53,340 nucleotides of DNA from Candidatus Gallimonas merdigallinarum (GCA_904373325.1 CAJFFP010000021.1:1-53340); one strand, 5' to 3'. Positions 1 to 9,364 are shown, numbered from the stretch's first letter. Notes: a model not told the origin generated them from the sequence alone. Numbers and translations are program-made.

Positions 1-98
1 CTTCCCCCGAGGGGGAAGGCAAGGGGCGGGCGCGTACCCGCAACTTCCTGCTCAAATCACGGAATTTTGTCGTCCCTTTGGACGAGAAAATTCGTGAA
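1..98 (-). repeat. PMH structured repeat, copy 1 (cut by window edge)
   Basis: Read on the minus strand it begins one base after the ridA stop codon with GGTTCACGAATTTTC. It forms stem 1: CACGAATTTTCTCGTCC pairs with GGACGACAAAATTCCGTG around the loop AAAG. The family linker CGTGATTTGAG follows. The rest holds the start of a stem-2 arm and a nested hairpin of the CTTCCCCC/GGGGGAAG type at 1-18. It is the only minus-strand copy and follows a minus-strand gene, so it keeps the family rule of sense orientation just after a stop codon. Confidence 0.75.
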
Positions 99-99
99 C

Positions 100-471
100 C
101 TATTCCGTTGCAATCACTTCCACTTCCGCAAGCACGTTTTTGGGGAGCGTTTTTACCGCCACGCAACTGCGCGCGGGTTTTTCGGTGAAATACTGCCCGT
201 ACACCTCGTTGAATGCGGCAAAGTCGTTCATGTCCGCAAGGAAACACGTCGTTTTGACCGCCTTATCGAGCGAACTTCCCGCCGCCGCAAGCACGGCTTT
301 GAGGTTTTCGCAGATGCGCTTCGTCTGCTCGGCAATGCCGCCCTGCACGACGGCTCCCGTCGCGGGGTCGAGGGCGATCTGCCCCGAGGTAAATATAAAT
401 CCGTTCGCTTTCACCGCCTGCGAGTAAGGACCGATCGCCGCAGGGGCGTTTTCCGTGTGAATTTTCTGCAT
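100..471 (-). CDS. ridA: RidA family enamine/imine deaminase
   Basis: A 123-residue protein, the usual RidA/YjgF length. It shows the N-terminal IGPYSQAV motif, TSGQIALDP in the middle, and the C-terminal block VAVKTLPKNVLAEVEVIA. RidA trimers hydrolyse reactive 2-aminoacrylate and 2-aminocrotonate released by PLP dehydratases, sparing other PLP enzymes. The gene lies 26 bp downstream of the threonine ammonia-lyase gene on the same strand, so the enzyme that makes the enamine and the one that destroys it are probably co-transcribed. The start has a clear GGAGGAG ribosome site. The stop codon is followed at once by PMH copy 1. Confidence 0.95.
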   Translation of the reverse strand: MQKIHTENAPAAIGPYSQAVKANGFIFTSGQIALDPATGAVVQGGIAEQTKRICENLKAVLAAAGSSLDKAVKTTCFLADMNDFAAFNEVYGQYFTEKPARSCVAVKTLPKNVLAEVEVIATE

Positions 472-497
472 AGTCGTTTCTCCTCCAAAAATGTCGG

Positions 498-1697
498 TCA
501 GTCGCAGATCTTGAATCCCGCTTCCGAGAGGGCGCGCCTGATCTCCTGAATGTGTTCAAAGTTGCGCGTTTCCATGTCGATGCGCAGGTAGCACCCGATG
601 ACTTCGCTGCCCGCGTTCGCGTGTTCGTGGTGCACGCCCACGACGTTCGCACCGCATTTTGCAATGATCTGCGAAACGGCGACGAGCTGCCCGGGCTTGT
701 CCAGAAGTTCGATGTTGAGGGTGCATTGTCTGCCGCTCATCACAAGTCCGCGGGTAATCACGCGGCTTAAAATGGTAACGTCGATATTGCCGCCCGAGAC
801 GACGCAGCACACCTTTTTGCCTTTGAGCTGCGGGAGCTTGCCCGCCATGATCGCCGCAACGGGCGTCGCGCCCGCGCCCTCCGCGATCATCTTGCGCTTT
901 TCGATGAGCGCGAGAATGGCGGCGGAGATCTCCTCGTCCGTCACGGTCACGATGCCGTCCACGAAGCGGTTACAGTAGTCGAAGGTATGCTCGCCCGGCT
1001 GCTTGACGGCGATGCCGTCCGCGATCGTCGAAACGGAGGGGAGACACTCGATCTTCCCGTCGTGAAGGGAAGTCGCCATGCTCGCCGCGCCCGACGCCTG
1101 AACGCCGTAGACCTGCACTTTCGGGTTCATCTGCTTGACGGCGAACGCCACGCCCGAAATGAGCCCGCCGCCGCCGACGGGAACGACGATTGCGTCGATA
1201 TCTTTGACCTGCGCGAGGATTTCAAGCCCGATCGTACCCTGTCCCGCAATGACGTCCTCGTCGTCGAAGGGGTGGATGAAGGTGAGGGAGCGCTCTTTTT
1301 GCAGTTGGAGCGCGCGGTTGTACGCGTCGTCGTACACGCCCGGCACAAGGCACAGTTCCGCGCCGTAGCTGCGCGTCGCTTCCACTTTGGAGATGGGCGC
1401 GCCTTCGGGCAGGCAGATGAGGGCGGGAATGCCGTTTTTCTGCGCCGCGAGCGCAACGCCCTGTGCGTGGTTGCCTGCGGAACAGGCGATGACGCCGCGC
1501 TTTTTTTCCTCGGCGGAGAGCTGGCTGATCTTGTAATACGCGCCGCGGATCTTGAACGAACCCGTCTTTTGCAGGTTCTCCGCTTTCAGGAAAAGTTCGC
1601 ACTCGTCCGAAAGTCCGCTCGTGCGGATGACGTCCGTCTTATAGATCGCCTCTTCCAGCACGCGCTGCGCATGAATGATTTTTTCGATTGTCAACAT
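498..1697 (-). CDS. ilvA: Threonine ammonia-lyase with C-terminal ACT domain
   Basis: A 399-residue fold-type II PLP enzyme that converts threonine to 2-oxobutyrate and ammonia. The PLP lysine lies in the motif SFKIRGAYYK near residue 48, the phosphate-binding glycine loop GGGGLISG is near 175, and SGGN follows near 300. The last 75 residues (CTLNIELLDKPGQLVAV onward) form a single ACT domain, as in the shorter biosynthetic or catabolic threonine deaminases of Firmicutes. A serine/threonine dehydratase of the TdcB type cannot be excluded. A strong promoter lies just upstream, and the gene leads into ridA. Confidence 0.93.
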   Translation of the reverse strand: MLTIEKIIHAQRVLEEAIYKTDVIRTSGLSDECELFLKAENLQKTGSFKIRGAYYKISQLSAEEKKRGVIACSAGNHAQGVALAAQKNGIPALICLPEGAPISKVEATRSYGAELCLVPGVYDDAYNRALQLQKERSLTFIHPFDDEDVIAGQGTIGLEILAQVKDIDAIVVPVGGGGLISGVAFAVKQMNPKVQVYGVQASGAASMATSLHDGKIECLPSVSTIADGIAVKQPGEHTFDYCNRFVDGIVTVTDEEISAAILALIEKRKMIAEGAGATPVAAIMAGKLPQLKGKKVCCVVSGGNIDVTILSRVITRGLVMSGRQCTLNIELLDKPGQLVAVSQIIAKCGANVVGVHHEHANAGSEVIGCYLRIDMETRNFEHIQEIRRALSEAGFKICD

Positions 1698-1727
1698 AGA
1701 GCACGCCTCTGTATAATTTCAGCTTTC

Positions 1728-1756
1728 AGTATATGCTCTTTTCGCGGAAATGTCAA
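1728..1756 (-). promoter_or_regulatory. Promoter of ilvA-ridA
   Basis: On the minus strand TTGACA (1756-1751), a 17-base spacer and TATACT (1733-1728) match the sigma-A consensus. The -35 box overlaps the stop codon of the upstream glycerophosphodiesterase gene, so ilvA has its own start site. Confidence 0.85.
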
Positions 1757-2514
1757 ACGATTGCGGGACAAAAGCCCTCGAAGATGATATTGTCCGCATA
1801 CGCCTTCACGCGTTCCGCCTCCTCGGGGGAGCGCACCGTCCACGCAAGTTTTGCGCCCTTGAACGCGCTCACTTTCCTGTTCGGGAGGTCCTCCGTGCGA
1901 TAGCTCACGAAATCGGGCTTTACGGAAAAATTCAGGCTCATGTTGTTGAGAACGTGCGCCTTGATGCGCCAGAGGGGAGAGCCGCCGAAGTCCGCTTTCG
2001 TGAACTTCTGCCCCGTGGCGAGAATGCCGCAGGCGGTCTGCGGGCAGAGTTTTTTATACGCCTTCACATAGGCGGGCTGAAAGGACTGCACCGCATAGAC
2101 GAGGCGAGGGTATTTTGCGATCTCTTCCGCGACCGCGCGGGCGATCTCCGCGCCGCCGACGTTCTCCATATCCTTAATTTCGAGGAGCACGGGCGTTTTT
2201 CCCGCGACCTCTTCCAGAAATTCGGAAAAGAGCGGAATGCGCTCGGATGTGCCGCCGAGGCGGAGCGTCGTTAAATCGTCTGCGGTAAACGCCGAAACGC
2301 TGCCCGAGGCGTCCGTCATGCGGTCCACGCTGTCGTCGTGAAAGACGACGAGCTTTTTATCCTTGGAAAAGCGCACGTCCGTCTCGATGGCGTAGCCGTG
2401 CGCGATCGCCGCGCGGAAGGCGGCAAGGCTGTTTTCGGGGAGATCATGGTCGTGCAGACCGCGGTGCGCTATGGGAAGCGCCGTCAAAAAAGAGGGAATA
2501 TCCATATAATTCAT
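1753..2514 (-). CDS. Glycerophosphodiester phosphodiesterase
   Basis: About 253 residues from the chosen start (MNYMDIPSF). The GDPD TIM-barrel signature is complete: AHRGLH near residue 18, PENSLAAF, the metal-binding pair ETDVRFSKD, and [10 protein letters not shown] with the catalytic histidine. Later strands carry LLEIKD and, near the end, [13 protein letters not shown]. The enzyme splits glycerophosphodiesters such as glycerophosphoglycerol into sn-glycerol 3-phosphate and an alcohol. No signal peptide is seen, so it is probably cytoplasmic. An upstream ATG at 2541 gives a nine-residue extension, but neither start has a good ribosome site, so the start is uncertain. A second, truncated family member lies at 24 kb. 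Confidence 0.9.
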   Translation of the reverse strand: MNYMDIPSFLTALPIAHRGLHDHDLPENSLAAFRAAIAHGYAIETDVRFSKDKKLVVFHDDSVDRMTDASGSVSAFTADDLTTLRLGGTSERIPLFSEFLEEVAGKTPVLLEIKDMENVGGAEIARAVAEEIAKYPRLVYAVQSFQPAYVKAYKKLCPQTACGILATGQKFTKADFGGSPLWRIKAHVLNNMSLNFSVKPDFVSYRTEDLPNRKVSAFKGAKLAWTVRSPEEAERVKAYADNIIFEGFCPAIV

Positions 2515-2546
2515 TATAGCAACTTCGCGGGGGAAATGCAATAGGC

Positions 2547-2575
2547 TTGCAAATTTTCATAAAACCGTATATAAT
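2547..2575 (+). promoter_or_regulatory. Promoter of lepA
   Basis: TTGCAA (2547-2552), a 17-base spacer and TATAAT (2570-2575), about 40 bases ahead of the lepA start codon at 2615. Confidence 0.85.
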
Positions 2576-2614
2576 AAGGGGAAATCAACGCCCCCTGCGG
2601 GCGACGGAGCAGAT

Positions 2615-4429
2615 ATGGCAAAGGCTAGCAAATATTTACGCAATTTCTGCATCATCGCGCACATCGACCACGGGAAGAGCACGATTGCCGACCGCATCAT
2701 GGAGCTTACCGGACAGGTGAGCAAGCGCGATATGGAGGAACAGCTCCTCGATTCGATGGATATCGAACGCGAGAGGGGCATCACCATCAAACTCACGCCC
2801 GTGAGAATGTTCTATACCGCGCTCGACGGCAATGAATACGAGTTCAACCTCATCGACACGCCCGGGCACGTCGATTTCACATACGAAGTCAGCCGCTCGC
2901 TCGCCGCGTGCGAGGGCGCGCTCGTCGTGGTGGACGCGACGCAGGGCGTGGAGGCGCAGACGCTCGCAAACGTCTACCTTGCGCTTGAAAACAACCTCGA
3001 ACTCGTTCCCGTCATCAACAAGATCGACCTGCAATCCGCCCGCGTGGAAGAGACGAAGCAGGAGATCGAGGAGGTCATCGGGCTGGACGCCTCCGAGGCG
3101 CCCTGCGTCTCCGCCAAAGAGGGGACGAATATCCGCGATATTCTCGAAGCGGTGGTTAAGTTCGTTCCTCCGCCCGAAGGGGATACCGAGGCTCCGCTCC
3201 GCGCGCTCATCTTCGACAGCTATTACGATAACTATAAGGGCGTTATCCTCTTCGTGCGCATCAAGGACGGCAGCGTGAAGGTGGGGGATACGATCAGGAC
3301 GTTCCTCTCCGAACGCAGGTACGACGTGACGGAAGTCGGCGCGTTTGCGCCCCGCTTGCAGCCCAAGAGCGAACTTCTGGCGGGCGAAGTCGGGTACATT
3401 GCCGCAAGCATCAAGTCCATCGAGGACGTGGAGGTGGGCGACACCGTCATCAATGCGGAATCTCCCGCTGCCGAGCCGCTCCCCGGGTACAAGAAGGTGC
3501 AGCCCGTCGTGTTCTGCGGCATTTATCCGCTGGACGGCAGCAAATTCCTCGACCTGAAAGAGGCGATCTTAAAACTCAAACTCAACGACGCGGCGCTCAC
3601 CTTCGAGCCGGATAACTCCGTGGCGCTCGGGTTCGGATTCCGCTGCGGCTTTCTGGGGCTGCTGCACATGGAGATCGTGCAGGAGCGCATCGAGCGGGAG
3701 TTCAACCTCGACATCATCACCACCGCGCCGTCGGTGAGCTATCTCGTCCACAAGACGAACGGCGAGAGCTTTTATGTGGACAATCCTTCCCATCTCCCGC
3801 CGCCCACCGATATCGAGTACATGGAAGAGCCCATCGTCAAGGCGGAGGTGTATTCCCCGCCCGAATACCTCGGCGCGATCATGGAACTGTGTCAGGACAA
3901 GCGCGGCGTGTTCAAGGATATGACCTATCTCGACGCCCGCCGCGTCCGTCTCGAATACCGCCTGCCGCTCAACGAGATCGTGTACGACTTCTTCGACGAA
4001 CTGAAAAGCCGAACCAAGGGGTACGCGAGTTTCGACTATGAGATCGCGGGCTACGAGCGGAGCAAGCTCGTAAAACTCGATATTCTTCTCAACGGCGAGG
4101 TGTGCGACGCGCTCTCGACCATCGTTCACGAGGACCACGCCTACAAGCGGGGCAGAATGCTCGCGGAGAACTTAAAAGACGCCATCCCGCGCCAGCTCTT
4201 CGAGATCCCCATTCAGGCGGCAGTCGGCGGGAAGATCATCGCCCGCGAAACGGTCAAGGCGGTCCGCAAAGACGTGCTCGCCAAGTGCTACGGCGGCGAC
4301 ATCACCCGCAAGAAAAAGCTCCTCGAAAAGCAGAAAGAGGGCAAAAAGCGGATGCGTCAGGTGGGCACGGTGGAGGTTCCTTCCGAAGTGTTCATGGAGA
4401 TCCTCAAAACAAATAAAGACAGAAAATAG
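2615..4429 (+). CDS. lepA: Elongation factor 4 (LepA), ribosome back-translocating GTPase
   Basis: A 604-residue translational GTPase, normal for LepA. G1 is AHIDHGKST (residues 15-23), G3 is DTPGH near 82, and G4 is NKID near 136. Domain 2 follows, then the EF-G-like domains and the LepA-specific C-terminal domain ending [20 protein letters not shown] and [10 protein letters not shown]. It acts on stalled or mistranslocated ribosomes. A strong promoter and a GGAG ribosome site precede it. hemW lies a few genes downstream, an association also seen in other Firmicutes, here with two small genes in between. Confidence 0.97.
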   Translation: MAKASKYLRNFCIIAHIDHGKSTIADRIMELTGQVSKRDMEEQLLDSMDIERERGITIKLTPVRMFYTALDGNEYEFNLIDTPGHVDFTYEVSRSLAACEGALVVVDATQGVEAQTLANVYLALENNLELVPVINKIDLQSARVEETKQEIEEVIGLDASEAPCVSAKEGTNIRDILEAVVKFVPPPEGDTEAPLRALIFDSYYDNYKGVILFVRIKDGSVKVGDTIRTFLSERRYDVTEVGAFAPRLQPKSELLAGEVGYIAASIKSIEDVEVGDTVINAESPAAEPLPGYKKVQPVVFCGIYPLDGSKFLDLKEAILKLKLNDAALTFEPDNSVALGFGFRCGFLGLLHMEIVQERIEREFNLDIITTAPSVSYLVHKTNGESFYVDNPSHLPPPTDIEYMEEPIVKAEVYSPPEYLGAIMELCQDKRGVFKDMTYLDARRVRLEYRLPLNEIVYDFFDELKSRTKGYASFDYEIAGYERSKLVKLDILLNGEVCDALSTIVHEDHAYKRGRMLAENLKDAIPRQLFEIPIQAAVGGKIIARETVKAVRKDVLAKCYGGDITRKKKLLEKQKEGKKRMRQVGTVEVPSEVFMEILKTNKDRK

Positions 4430-4436
4430 GTATACC

Positions 4437-5015
4437 ATGTACGAAGTCAGGCTTGCAAAGACGGCGGACGTCCCCGCCATGCTCGCGATCTACCGTCCCT
4501 ACGTGGAGGAGACGACGATCTCCTTCGAGTACGACGCGCCGACGGCGGAACAGTTCATGGCGCGCATGATGAAACTCATGGCAAAGTACCCCGTGTTCGT
4601 GTACGAGCGCGGCGGCGAGGTGTGCGGATACGCCTACGCCGCGCCCGCCTTCGAGCGCGTTGCATACGCGTGGAGCGTCGACCTCTCCGTCTATGTGCGG
4701 AAGGACCTGCGCGGGCAGGGCATGGGCAGGGCGCTGGAACGCGCGGTCTCCGTGTTTTTGAGGGCGCTCGGCTACCGCAAGGTGTACGCGCTCGTTTCGG
4801 AGGGGAACGACGCGAGCCTCGCCTTTCACGAGGCGGTCGGCTACCGCAGGGTCGCGTTTTTCCCCGAACAGGGGTATAAACGCGGGCGCTGGCTGGGCGT
4901 GCTCTGGCTGGAAAAGGAACTCAACGGCGCGGCGTGCGCGGAGAATTTCCCGCGGACGATGGGAGAACTCCTTCCCGACGAGCTGTATACGCTCCTTTGC
5001 GAGGCGAACGCATGA
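4437..5015 (+). CDS. GNAT N-acetyltransferase (phosphinothricin acetyltransferase-like)
   Basis: 192 residues with the GNAT fold. The acetyl-CoA loop is RGQGMGRA near residue 97, following the strand SVDLSVYVRKDL. The C-terminal strand FHEAVGYRRVAFF and GYKRGRWLGVLWLEK resemble the PAT/YwnH subgroup, which acetylates small amines such as phosphinothricin or methionine sulfone. The true substrate cannot be read from sequence. A 30-residue tail (CAENFPRTMGELLPDELYTLL) goes beyond the usual family end. It lies 7 bp after lepA and its stop overlaps the next start (ATGA), so the three genes are translationally linked. Confidence 0.88.
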   Translation: MYEVRLAKTADVPAMLAIYRPYVEETTISFEYDAPTAEQFMARMMKLMAKYPVFVYERGGEVCGYAYAAPAFERVAYAWSVDLSVYVRKDLRGQGMGRALERAVSVFLRALGYRKVYALVSEGNDASLAFHEAVGYRRVAFFPEQGYKRGRWLGVLWLEKELNGAACAENFPRTMGELLPDELYTLLCEANA

Positions 5016-5314
5016 GTCTGTTCGAGCGCGTCTACGAATACGTGAAAACCGTGCCGCGCGGGAAGGTCGTCACCTACGGACAGGTGGCGGCGGCGATCGG
5101 CGCGCCGCGCTGCGCAAGGCAGGTGGGCTGGGCGCTGCACGTCAACCCCGAGCCGGGCGTCATCCCCTGTCACCGCGTCGTCAACCGCGAGGGGCGGCTC
5201 GCGCCCGCGTTCGCGTTCGGCGGCGAAGCGGTGCAGGCAAGCCTTTTGGAGGCGGAGGGCGTGGAAGTCGTCGGCGGCTACGTCGATCTGAACAAATACC
5301 GCTGGGAGGAGTAA
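5012..5314 (+). CDS. MGMT-fold DNA-binding domain protein (small alkyltransferase-like)
   Basis: 100 residues, consisting only of the C-terminal DNA-binding domain of O6-alkylguanine-DNA alkyltransferases: a winged helix (GKVVTYGQVAAAIG) and the active-site loop IPCHRVV with Cys53. The N-terminal domain of full MGMT/Ogt is missing. Alkyltransferase-like (ATL) proteins of this size often have Trp in place of the Cys. Here the Cys is kept, so methyl transfer is possible. The start is the ATG overlapping the previous stop; a longer in-frame start at 4934 would run 80 bp into the acetyltransferase gene and is less likely. hemW follows after one base. Confidence 0.87.
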   Translation: MSLFERVYEYVKTVPRGKVVTYGQVAAAIGAPRCARQVGWALHVNPEPGVIPCHRVVNREGRLAPAFAFGGEAVQASLLEAEGVEVVGGYVDLNKYRWEE

Positions 5315-5315
5315 T

Positions 5316-6425
5316 ATGGCGGGCATCTATCTGCATATTCCGTTCTGCAAACACAAGTGCACATACTGCGATTTCTGTTCGTTTCCCAACCGTATGGACG
5401 TTGCGGAAGCGTACATGGCGTGCCTCATCAAGGAAATCGAGATGCGCGGCAAGGAGCTGAAAGGGCGCACCTTCGATACCGTCTATTTCGGCGGCGGAAC
5501 GCCCTCCGTCGTCGATCCGAAGTATATCTACGCCGCCATGCGCAAGATCAAGGAGTGCTTTACGCTCTCCGCCCGTCCCGAGATCACCATCGAGATGAAC
5601 CCCGGGACGGTGAGCGAGCAGAAGATCGCGCTGTATAAGCGCGCGGGGATCAACCGCTTTTCCATCGGCTTGCAGACGGCGATCGACGAACAGCTTTCCG
5701 ATCTCGGGCGCATTCATACCGTGCGCGACTATCTCTACTGCACGTCGCTGCTGAAAGGGGAGAACTTTTCGGCGGACGTCATGCTCGGCATCAAAAATCA
5801 GACCAAAGAGGACGTGCGTAAGACGATCGAGGTCGCGGCGGGGAGCGGCGCGAAGCATATCTCCATGTACGCGCTCACGCCCGAGGACGGCACGCCCATC
5901 TACACCGACTATCTCAACGGCGAACTGCCCGACGGCGACGAAGTCGCGGAGCTGTACGAATACGGGAGAGGACTGCTCGCCGAAAAGGGATATGCACGCT
6001 ACGAGGTGAGCAACTTCTGCAAAAAGGGGTTCGAGAGCAGGCACAACCTCAACTATTGGAAGCGGGGCGAATACGTCGGGCTGGGTGTTTCGGCGAGTTC
6101 CTTTTTCTCGGGGCGGCGGCTTTTGAACACGCTCGATCTCGACGAATACATGAAGTGCATTCTTTCCGGGTTCTATCCCGTGATCGACAGCGAGGAAGTG
6201 AGCGAAAAGGACGCGCGCTTCGAGTTCGTCATGCTCGGACTGCGCACGGTGTACGGCGTTTCGGCGGCGGAGTATAAAAAGGCGTTCGGAACGGATTGGA
6301 AGGAGGATTTCTCTTCCGCCTATCAAAAGACGAAGAACTATCTTTCGGAGGAAGGCGACGTCACGCGCATCAAAGACGAATACCTCTATGTACAGAACGC
6401 GATTTTAAGCGAATACGCGGAGTAG
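5316..6425 (+). CDS. hemW: HemW-type radical SAM heme chaperone
   Basis: 369 residues. The radical SAM cluster motif CKHKCTYC places ligands at Cys11, Cys15 and Cys18, close to the N terminus as in HemW and unlike HemN. YFGGGTPS (near residue 56), EMNPGT and SIGLQT follow, with a C-terminal HemN_C region (FVMLGLRTVYGVS). The family was long annotated as oxygen-independent coproporphyrinogen oxidase, but HemW binds heme and delivers it to haem proteins. A GGAGGAG site sits before the ATG. PMH copy 2 abuts the stop codon directly. Confidence 0.93.
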   Translation: MAGIYLHIPFCKHKCTYCDFCSFPNRMDVAEAYMACLIKEIEMRGKELKGRTFDTVYFGGGTPSVVDPKYIYAAMRKIKECFTLSARPEITIEMNPGTVSEQKIALYKRAGINRFSIGLQTAIDEQLSDLGRIHTVRDYLYCTSLLKGENFSADVMLGIKNQTKEDVRKTIEVAAGSGAKHISMYALTPEDGTPIYTDYLNGELPDGDEVAELYEYGRGLLAEKGYARYEVSNFCKKGFESRHNLNYWKRGEYVGLGVSASSFFSGRRLLNTLDLDEYMKCILSGFYPVIDSEEVSEKDARFEFVMLGLRTVYGVSAAEYKKAFGTDWKEDFSSAYQKTKNYLSEEGDVTRIKDEYLYVQNAILSEYAE

Positions 6426-6516
6426 TTCACACTTTTTTCCGCGTTCACGAAATTTTGCGAGCAAAGATGCGACAAATTTCCGTGATTTGAGATCAAATGC
6501 AACGAACAACGAACGG
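6426..6516 (+). repeat. PMH structured repeat, copy 2 (partial)
   Basis: Starts at the base after the hemW stop codon with TTCACACTTTTTTCCGCG. A second left end, TTCACGAAATTT, follows at once and pairs with AAATTTCCGTGA about 18 bases later, giving stem 1 and the family linker CGTGATTTGAGA. The distal stems are not recognisable. The remaining bases to 6576 are AT-rich and hold no gene. Confidence 0.65.
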
Positions 6517-6576
6517 CGCGGCGCGCCTTTTTTTTGTATAAAATATCCGCTCCGCAATTTTTTTCTGCCGCAGGGG

Positions 6577-6604
6577 TTGACATTTCGGGGGGGGGTGGTA
6601 TGAT
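6577..6604 (+). promoter_or_regulatory. Upstream promoter of tldD
   Basis: TTGACA (6577-6582), a 16-base spacer containing a run of G, and TATGAT (6599-6604). Confidence 0.7.
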
Positions 6605-6643
6605 AGAAGGCAGAGCGACAGACGGCGCTCAACCAATACTTGA

Positions 6644-6672
6644 TTGCTTTTTGCGGAAAAAAGTGATATGAT
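6644..6672 (+). promoter_or_regulatory. Second promoter of tldD
   Basis: TTGCTT (6644-6649), 17 bases, TATGAT (6667-6672). A 7-bp hairpin (CCGACCG/CGGTCGG, 6681-6699) lies in the leader just before the AAGGAG ribosome site of tldD. Confidence 0.55.
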
Positions 6673-6716
6673 ACGATTATCCGACCGGCAGACGGTCGGA
6701 GAGATAAGGAGCAGGT

Positions 6717-8057
6717 ATGTTGAAGTTCAGACAGGGTTACTATGCCGACGTGCGCGTCGAGGATCGCTTCGATACGCACATCGTGCTGCGGGACGGCAAT
6801 CTGGAAGAGTGCAAAGCCTCCCGCGTGAAGCGCGCTTTTCTGCGCGTGTACGACGGGGAGATGTGGTACTACGCCTCCACGAGCGACACGGAGGACTTGC
6901 AGCGCGAATTGGACGGGTTGTACGCGGCGGCGCAGCCGTCCGCAGGCATTTCCGACGACCCCGTCGTGCGGGCGTTCGAGGTCAATAAGGACGTTTGTCT
7001 GCATTTTGCGGATTGCTCGGTTGCAGACGTTCCGCTCGAAGAAAAGACTGCGCTTGTCCGCGCCGCGGCGGAGAGCGTGCGTGGCGACGAAGTGAAGATG
7101 ACGATGGTGCGCTATATCGACCGCCACAGCGATTACGAGTTCTATTCGAGCAAGGGCGCGGAGCTGAAATACGATTTTCAGACGTGCGGCGTGAGCGTCG
7201 CGTTTGCGCTTGCGGAAGGGGAGAACAACCTGACGAACGCCTATCAGCGCGCAGACGTGCGCTTTGACGCGCTCAGAAGCATTGTCCGCGCGGAGGAGAT
7301 CGACTCGTTCGTAAAGGAAAATATCTTCTTTATGAAGAACGCAAAGCCCGTGGAAGCGGGCGAATATCCCGTCATTCTCGCGCCGATGGTTGCGGGCGTG
7401 TTTGCGCACGAATCGTTCGGACATAAATCGGAAGCCGATTTCATGATCGGCGACGAAACGATGAAAAAAGAGTGGGCGCTGGGCAGCAAAGTCGGTTCGG
7501 ATATTCTCTCCATTTACGACAGCGGTCTGGATTTCGGCAGCGGCTATGTGCCGTACGACGACGAAGGCACGAAGGCGGGCAAGACGTACCTCATCCAAAA
7601 CGGCGTGCTCGCGGGGCGGCTTCACAGCGTGGAGACGGCGGTCGAGCTGGGCGAACAGCCGACGGGCAACGCGCGCGCGGTCTCCTGCGATTTCGAGCCC
7701 ATCGTCCGCATGACGACCACCGTCATCGACGCGGGCGACCTCACCAAAGAGGAACTGTTCGCGGGCGTGAAACACGGATATTTCATCAAGGATCTGAAAC
7801 ACGGCTCGGGCATGAGTACGTTCACCATTGCGCCCACGCTCTGCTATGAGATCGTGGACGGCAAGCTCGGCGACCCCGTCCGTATCGCCGTCATTACGGG
7901 CAACGTGTTCGAGACGCTCTCCCTCGTGGACGGGCTTTCGGATGAAAAGGAGATTTTCTCCTTCGTGACGGGCGGCTGCGGGAAGATGGAACAGGCTCCC
8001 CTGAACGTCGGATTCGGCGGACCGTATGTGCGCATTTCCAAAATGAGAGTGCAGTGA
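6717..8057 (+). CDS. tldD: TldD-type metallopeptidase
   Basis: 446 residues. The zinc-binding HExxxH motif is HESFGH at residues 231-236, inside the typical context VFAHESFGHKSEAD. C-terminal signatures GFGGPYVRISKM and FSFVTGGCGKMEQ are also family-like. TldD forms a heterodimeric protease with TldE that processes unfolded peptides, including some modified-peptide precursors (microcin B17 and CcdA in enterobacteria). No RiPP precursor is visible nearby, so a general peptidase role is the safer reading. The gene has a strong AAGGAG site, and tldE follows 9 bp later. Confidence 0.94.
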   Translation: MLKFRQGYYADVRVEDRFDTHIVLRDGNLEECKASRVKRAFLRVYDGEMWYYASTSDTEDLQRELDGLYAAAQPSAGISDDPVVRAFEVNKDVCLHFADCSVADVPLEEKTALVRAAAESVRGDEVKMTMVRYIDRHSDYEFYSSKGAELKYDFQTCGVSVAFALAEGENNLTNAYQRADVRFDALRSIVRAEEIDSFVKENIFFMKNAKPVEAGEYPVILAPMVAGVFAHESFGHKSEADFMIGDETMKKEWALGSKVGSDILSIYDSGLDFGSGYVPYDDEGTKAGKTYLIQNGVLAGRLHSVETAVELGEQPTGNARAVSCDFEPIVRMTTTVIDAGDLTKEELFAGVKHGYFIKDLKHGSGMSTFTIAPTLCYEIVDGKLGDPVRIAVITGNVFETLSLVDGLSDEKEIFSFVTGGCGKMEQAPLNVGFGGPYVRISKMRVQ

Positions 8058-8066
8058 GGTGGAACG

Positions 8067-9260
8067 ATGGAATACGAGATCATCAGAAGAAAGGAAACGG
8101 GGGACAGCGTATCCGTCGCGGCAAGCAAGGTGACTTCCTTCCGCAAGAACTTCAACGAAACGACGACCGTCCGCGCCTATGAGAACGGCTGCATCGGCAT
8201 TGCGGGCGCGGTCGGCAAAGCAAATCTTTCCGCGCTCAAAAAGGAGGCGGCGGAGAGCCTGAAAAAGGGGATCGCCTATCCCTGCAATCTCTCGGGCGGC
8301 GTGCGGCACGATCCCGCGCCCAAGGAGATCTTGCCCGAAAGCGGGATCGTTCCCGCGTTCAGAGCGCTTTTGGAGGAGCTCTCCCAAAAGGCGGACGGGT
8401 ATCTCTTCGGCAACAAGATCAATCTCTCTTACGAGACGGTTTCCTACGAGAACACGGCGGGCGCGTCCTATACCTCGCACGACGCTTCGCTTGAATACGC
8501 GCTGACCATCAAAGATAAAAAGAGCGCCAATATCATGGACATGGTCTACGGAAAACGCGCCTTTTCTTACAATAAAGACGCAGTTGTTTCCGAAGTGCTG
8601 GAAATGATCGCCGCCTACGAAAATCCTGTGCCGATGCCTGCGGAAAAACTTCCCGTCGTGACGGACGTCGGCGCGGTCGCGCCGCTCTTTTCCCATTTCG
8701 TGGCGGAGATGTACGGCTCGGGCGCGAGCCTGCTTTCGGGAAAAATGGGGCAGAAAGTGTTCGGCGATCGGGTGAGCGTGCTTGTCGACCGCAATCCGCC
8801 GTACACGGGACGCTTTTTCGATGCCGAGGGCGTCGTCAATCCCGAAGGGAAATTCTATCTGGTAAAAGACGGCGTGTTCTGCGGCGCGCTCACGACGAAG
8901 CGGTCGGCGCAGCTCTTCTCGCTTCCCGTTTCGGGGACTGCGGGAAGTACATACGACGGCGTCCCGGGCGCCACGTTCACGGGTCTGCGCTTTGAAAACA
9001 CGGCGGAGGGGTACGCCGCCGCGGGCGACGCGATCTTCGTTGTTTACGCCTCGGGCGGAGACATGACGACGACGGGCGATCTGGGCATTCCCGTGCAGAT
9101 GGCGTTTTTATTGAAGGACGGAAAATTCGTCGGTCGGCTCCCCGAACTCATGCTCTCGGGCAACGTGTTCGATATTCTGGGCAAGGATTTCGTGGACGTG
9201 ATCGCGCTTGCGGACGGCGATCAGCGGCTCGTGGCGAACTTCGGCGTGCAGAAGGCGTAA
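8067..9260 (+). CDS. tldE: TldE/PmbA-type metallopeptidase partner
   Basis: 397 residues, homologous in fold to TldD but without HExxxH, as expected for the TldE/PmbA subunit. Family blocks are visible: VDRNPPYTGRFFDAEGV, the glycine-rich segment GDLGIPVQMAFLLKDGK, and LPELMLSGNVFDILG near the C terminus. It supplies the non-catalytic half of the TldD/E peptidase. It is separated from tldD by 9 bp with its own GAGGTGG site, so the two are one operon. A large symmetric hairpin 30 bp downstream ends the unit. Confidence 0.92.
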   Translation: MEYEIIRRKETGDSVSVAASKVTSFRKNFNETTTVRAYENGCIGIAGAVGKANLSALKKEAAESLKKGIAYPCNLSGGVRHDPAPKEILPESGIVPAFRALLEELSQKADGYLFGNKINLSYETVSYENTAGASYTSHDASLEYALTIKDKKSANIMDMVYGKRAFSYNKDAVVSEVLEMIAAYENPVPMPAEKLPVVTDVGAVAPLFSHFVAEMYGSGASLLSGKMGQKVFGDRVSVLVDRNPPYTGRFFDAEGVVNPEGKFYLVKDGVFCGALTTKRSAQLFSLPVSGTAGSTYDGVPGATFTGLRFENTAEGYAAAGDAIFVVYASGGDMTTTGDLGIPVQMAFLLKDGKFVGRLPELMLSGNVFDILGKDFVDVIALADGDQRLVANFGVQKA

Positions 9261-9289
9261 CGCGCCCTGCGAAAAAAGGAACAGATAAA

Positions 9290-9326
9290 GCCGCGGCGGG
9301 CGCAGAAATTCTGCGCCCGCCGCGGC
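9290..9326. terminator. Hairpin terminator between convergent tldE and the YiiX-like gene
   Basis: An 18-bp perfect stem (GCCGCGGCGGGCGCAGAA and its complement) with almost no loop. It lies between two convergent genes and could serve both. The T tract on the plus side is short (GTTT). Confidence 0.75.
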
Positions 9327-9364
9327 GTTTCATGATGTTGCAGAGCGGAAATTTCCGCGCGGTC

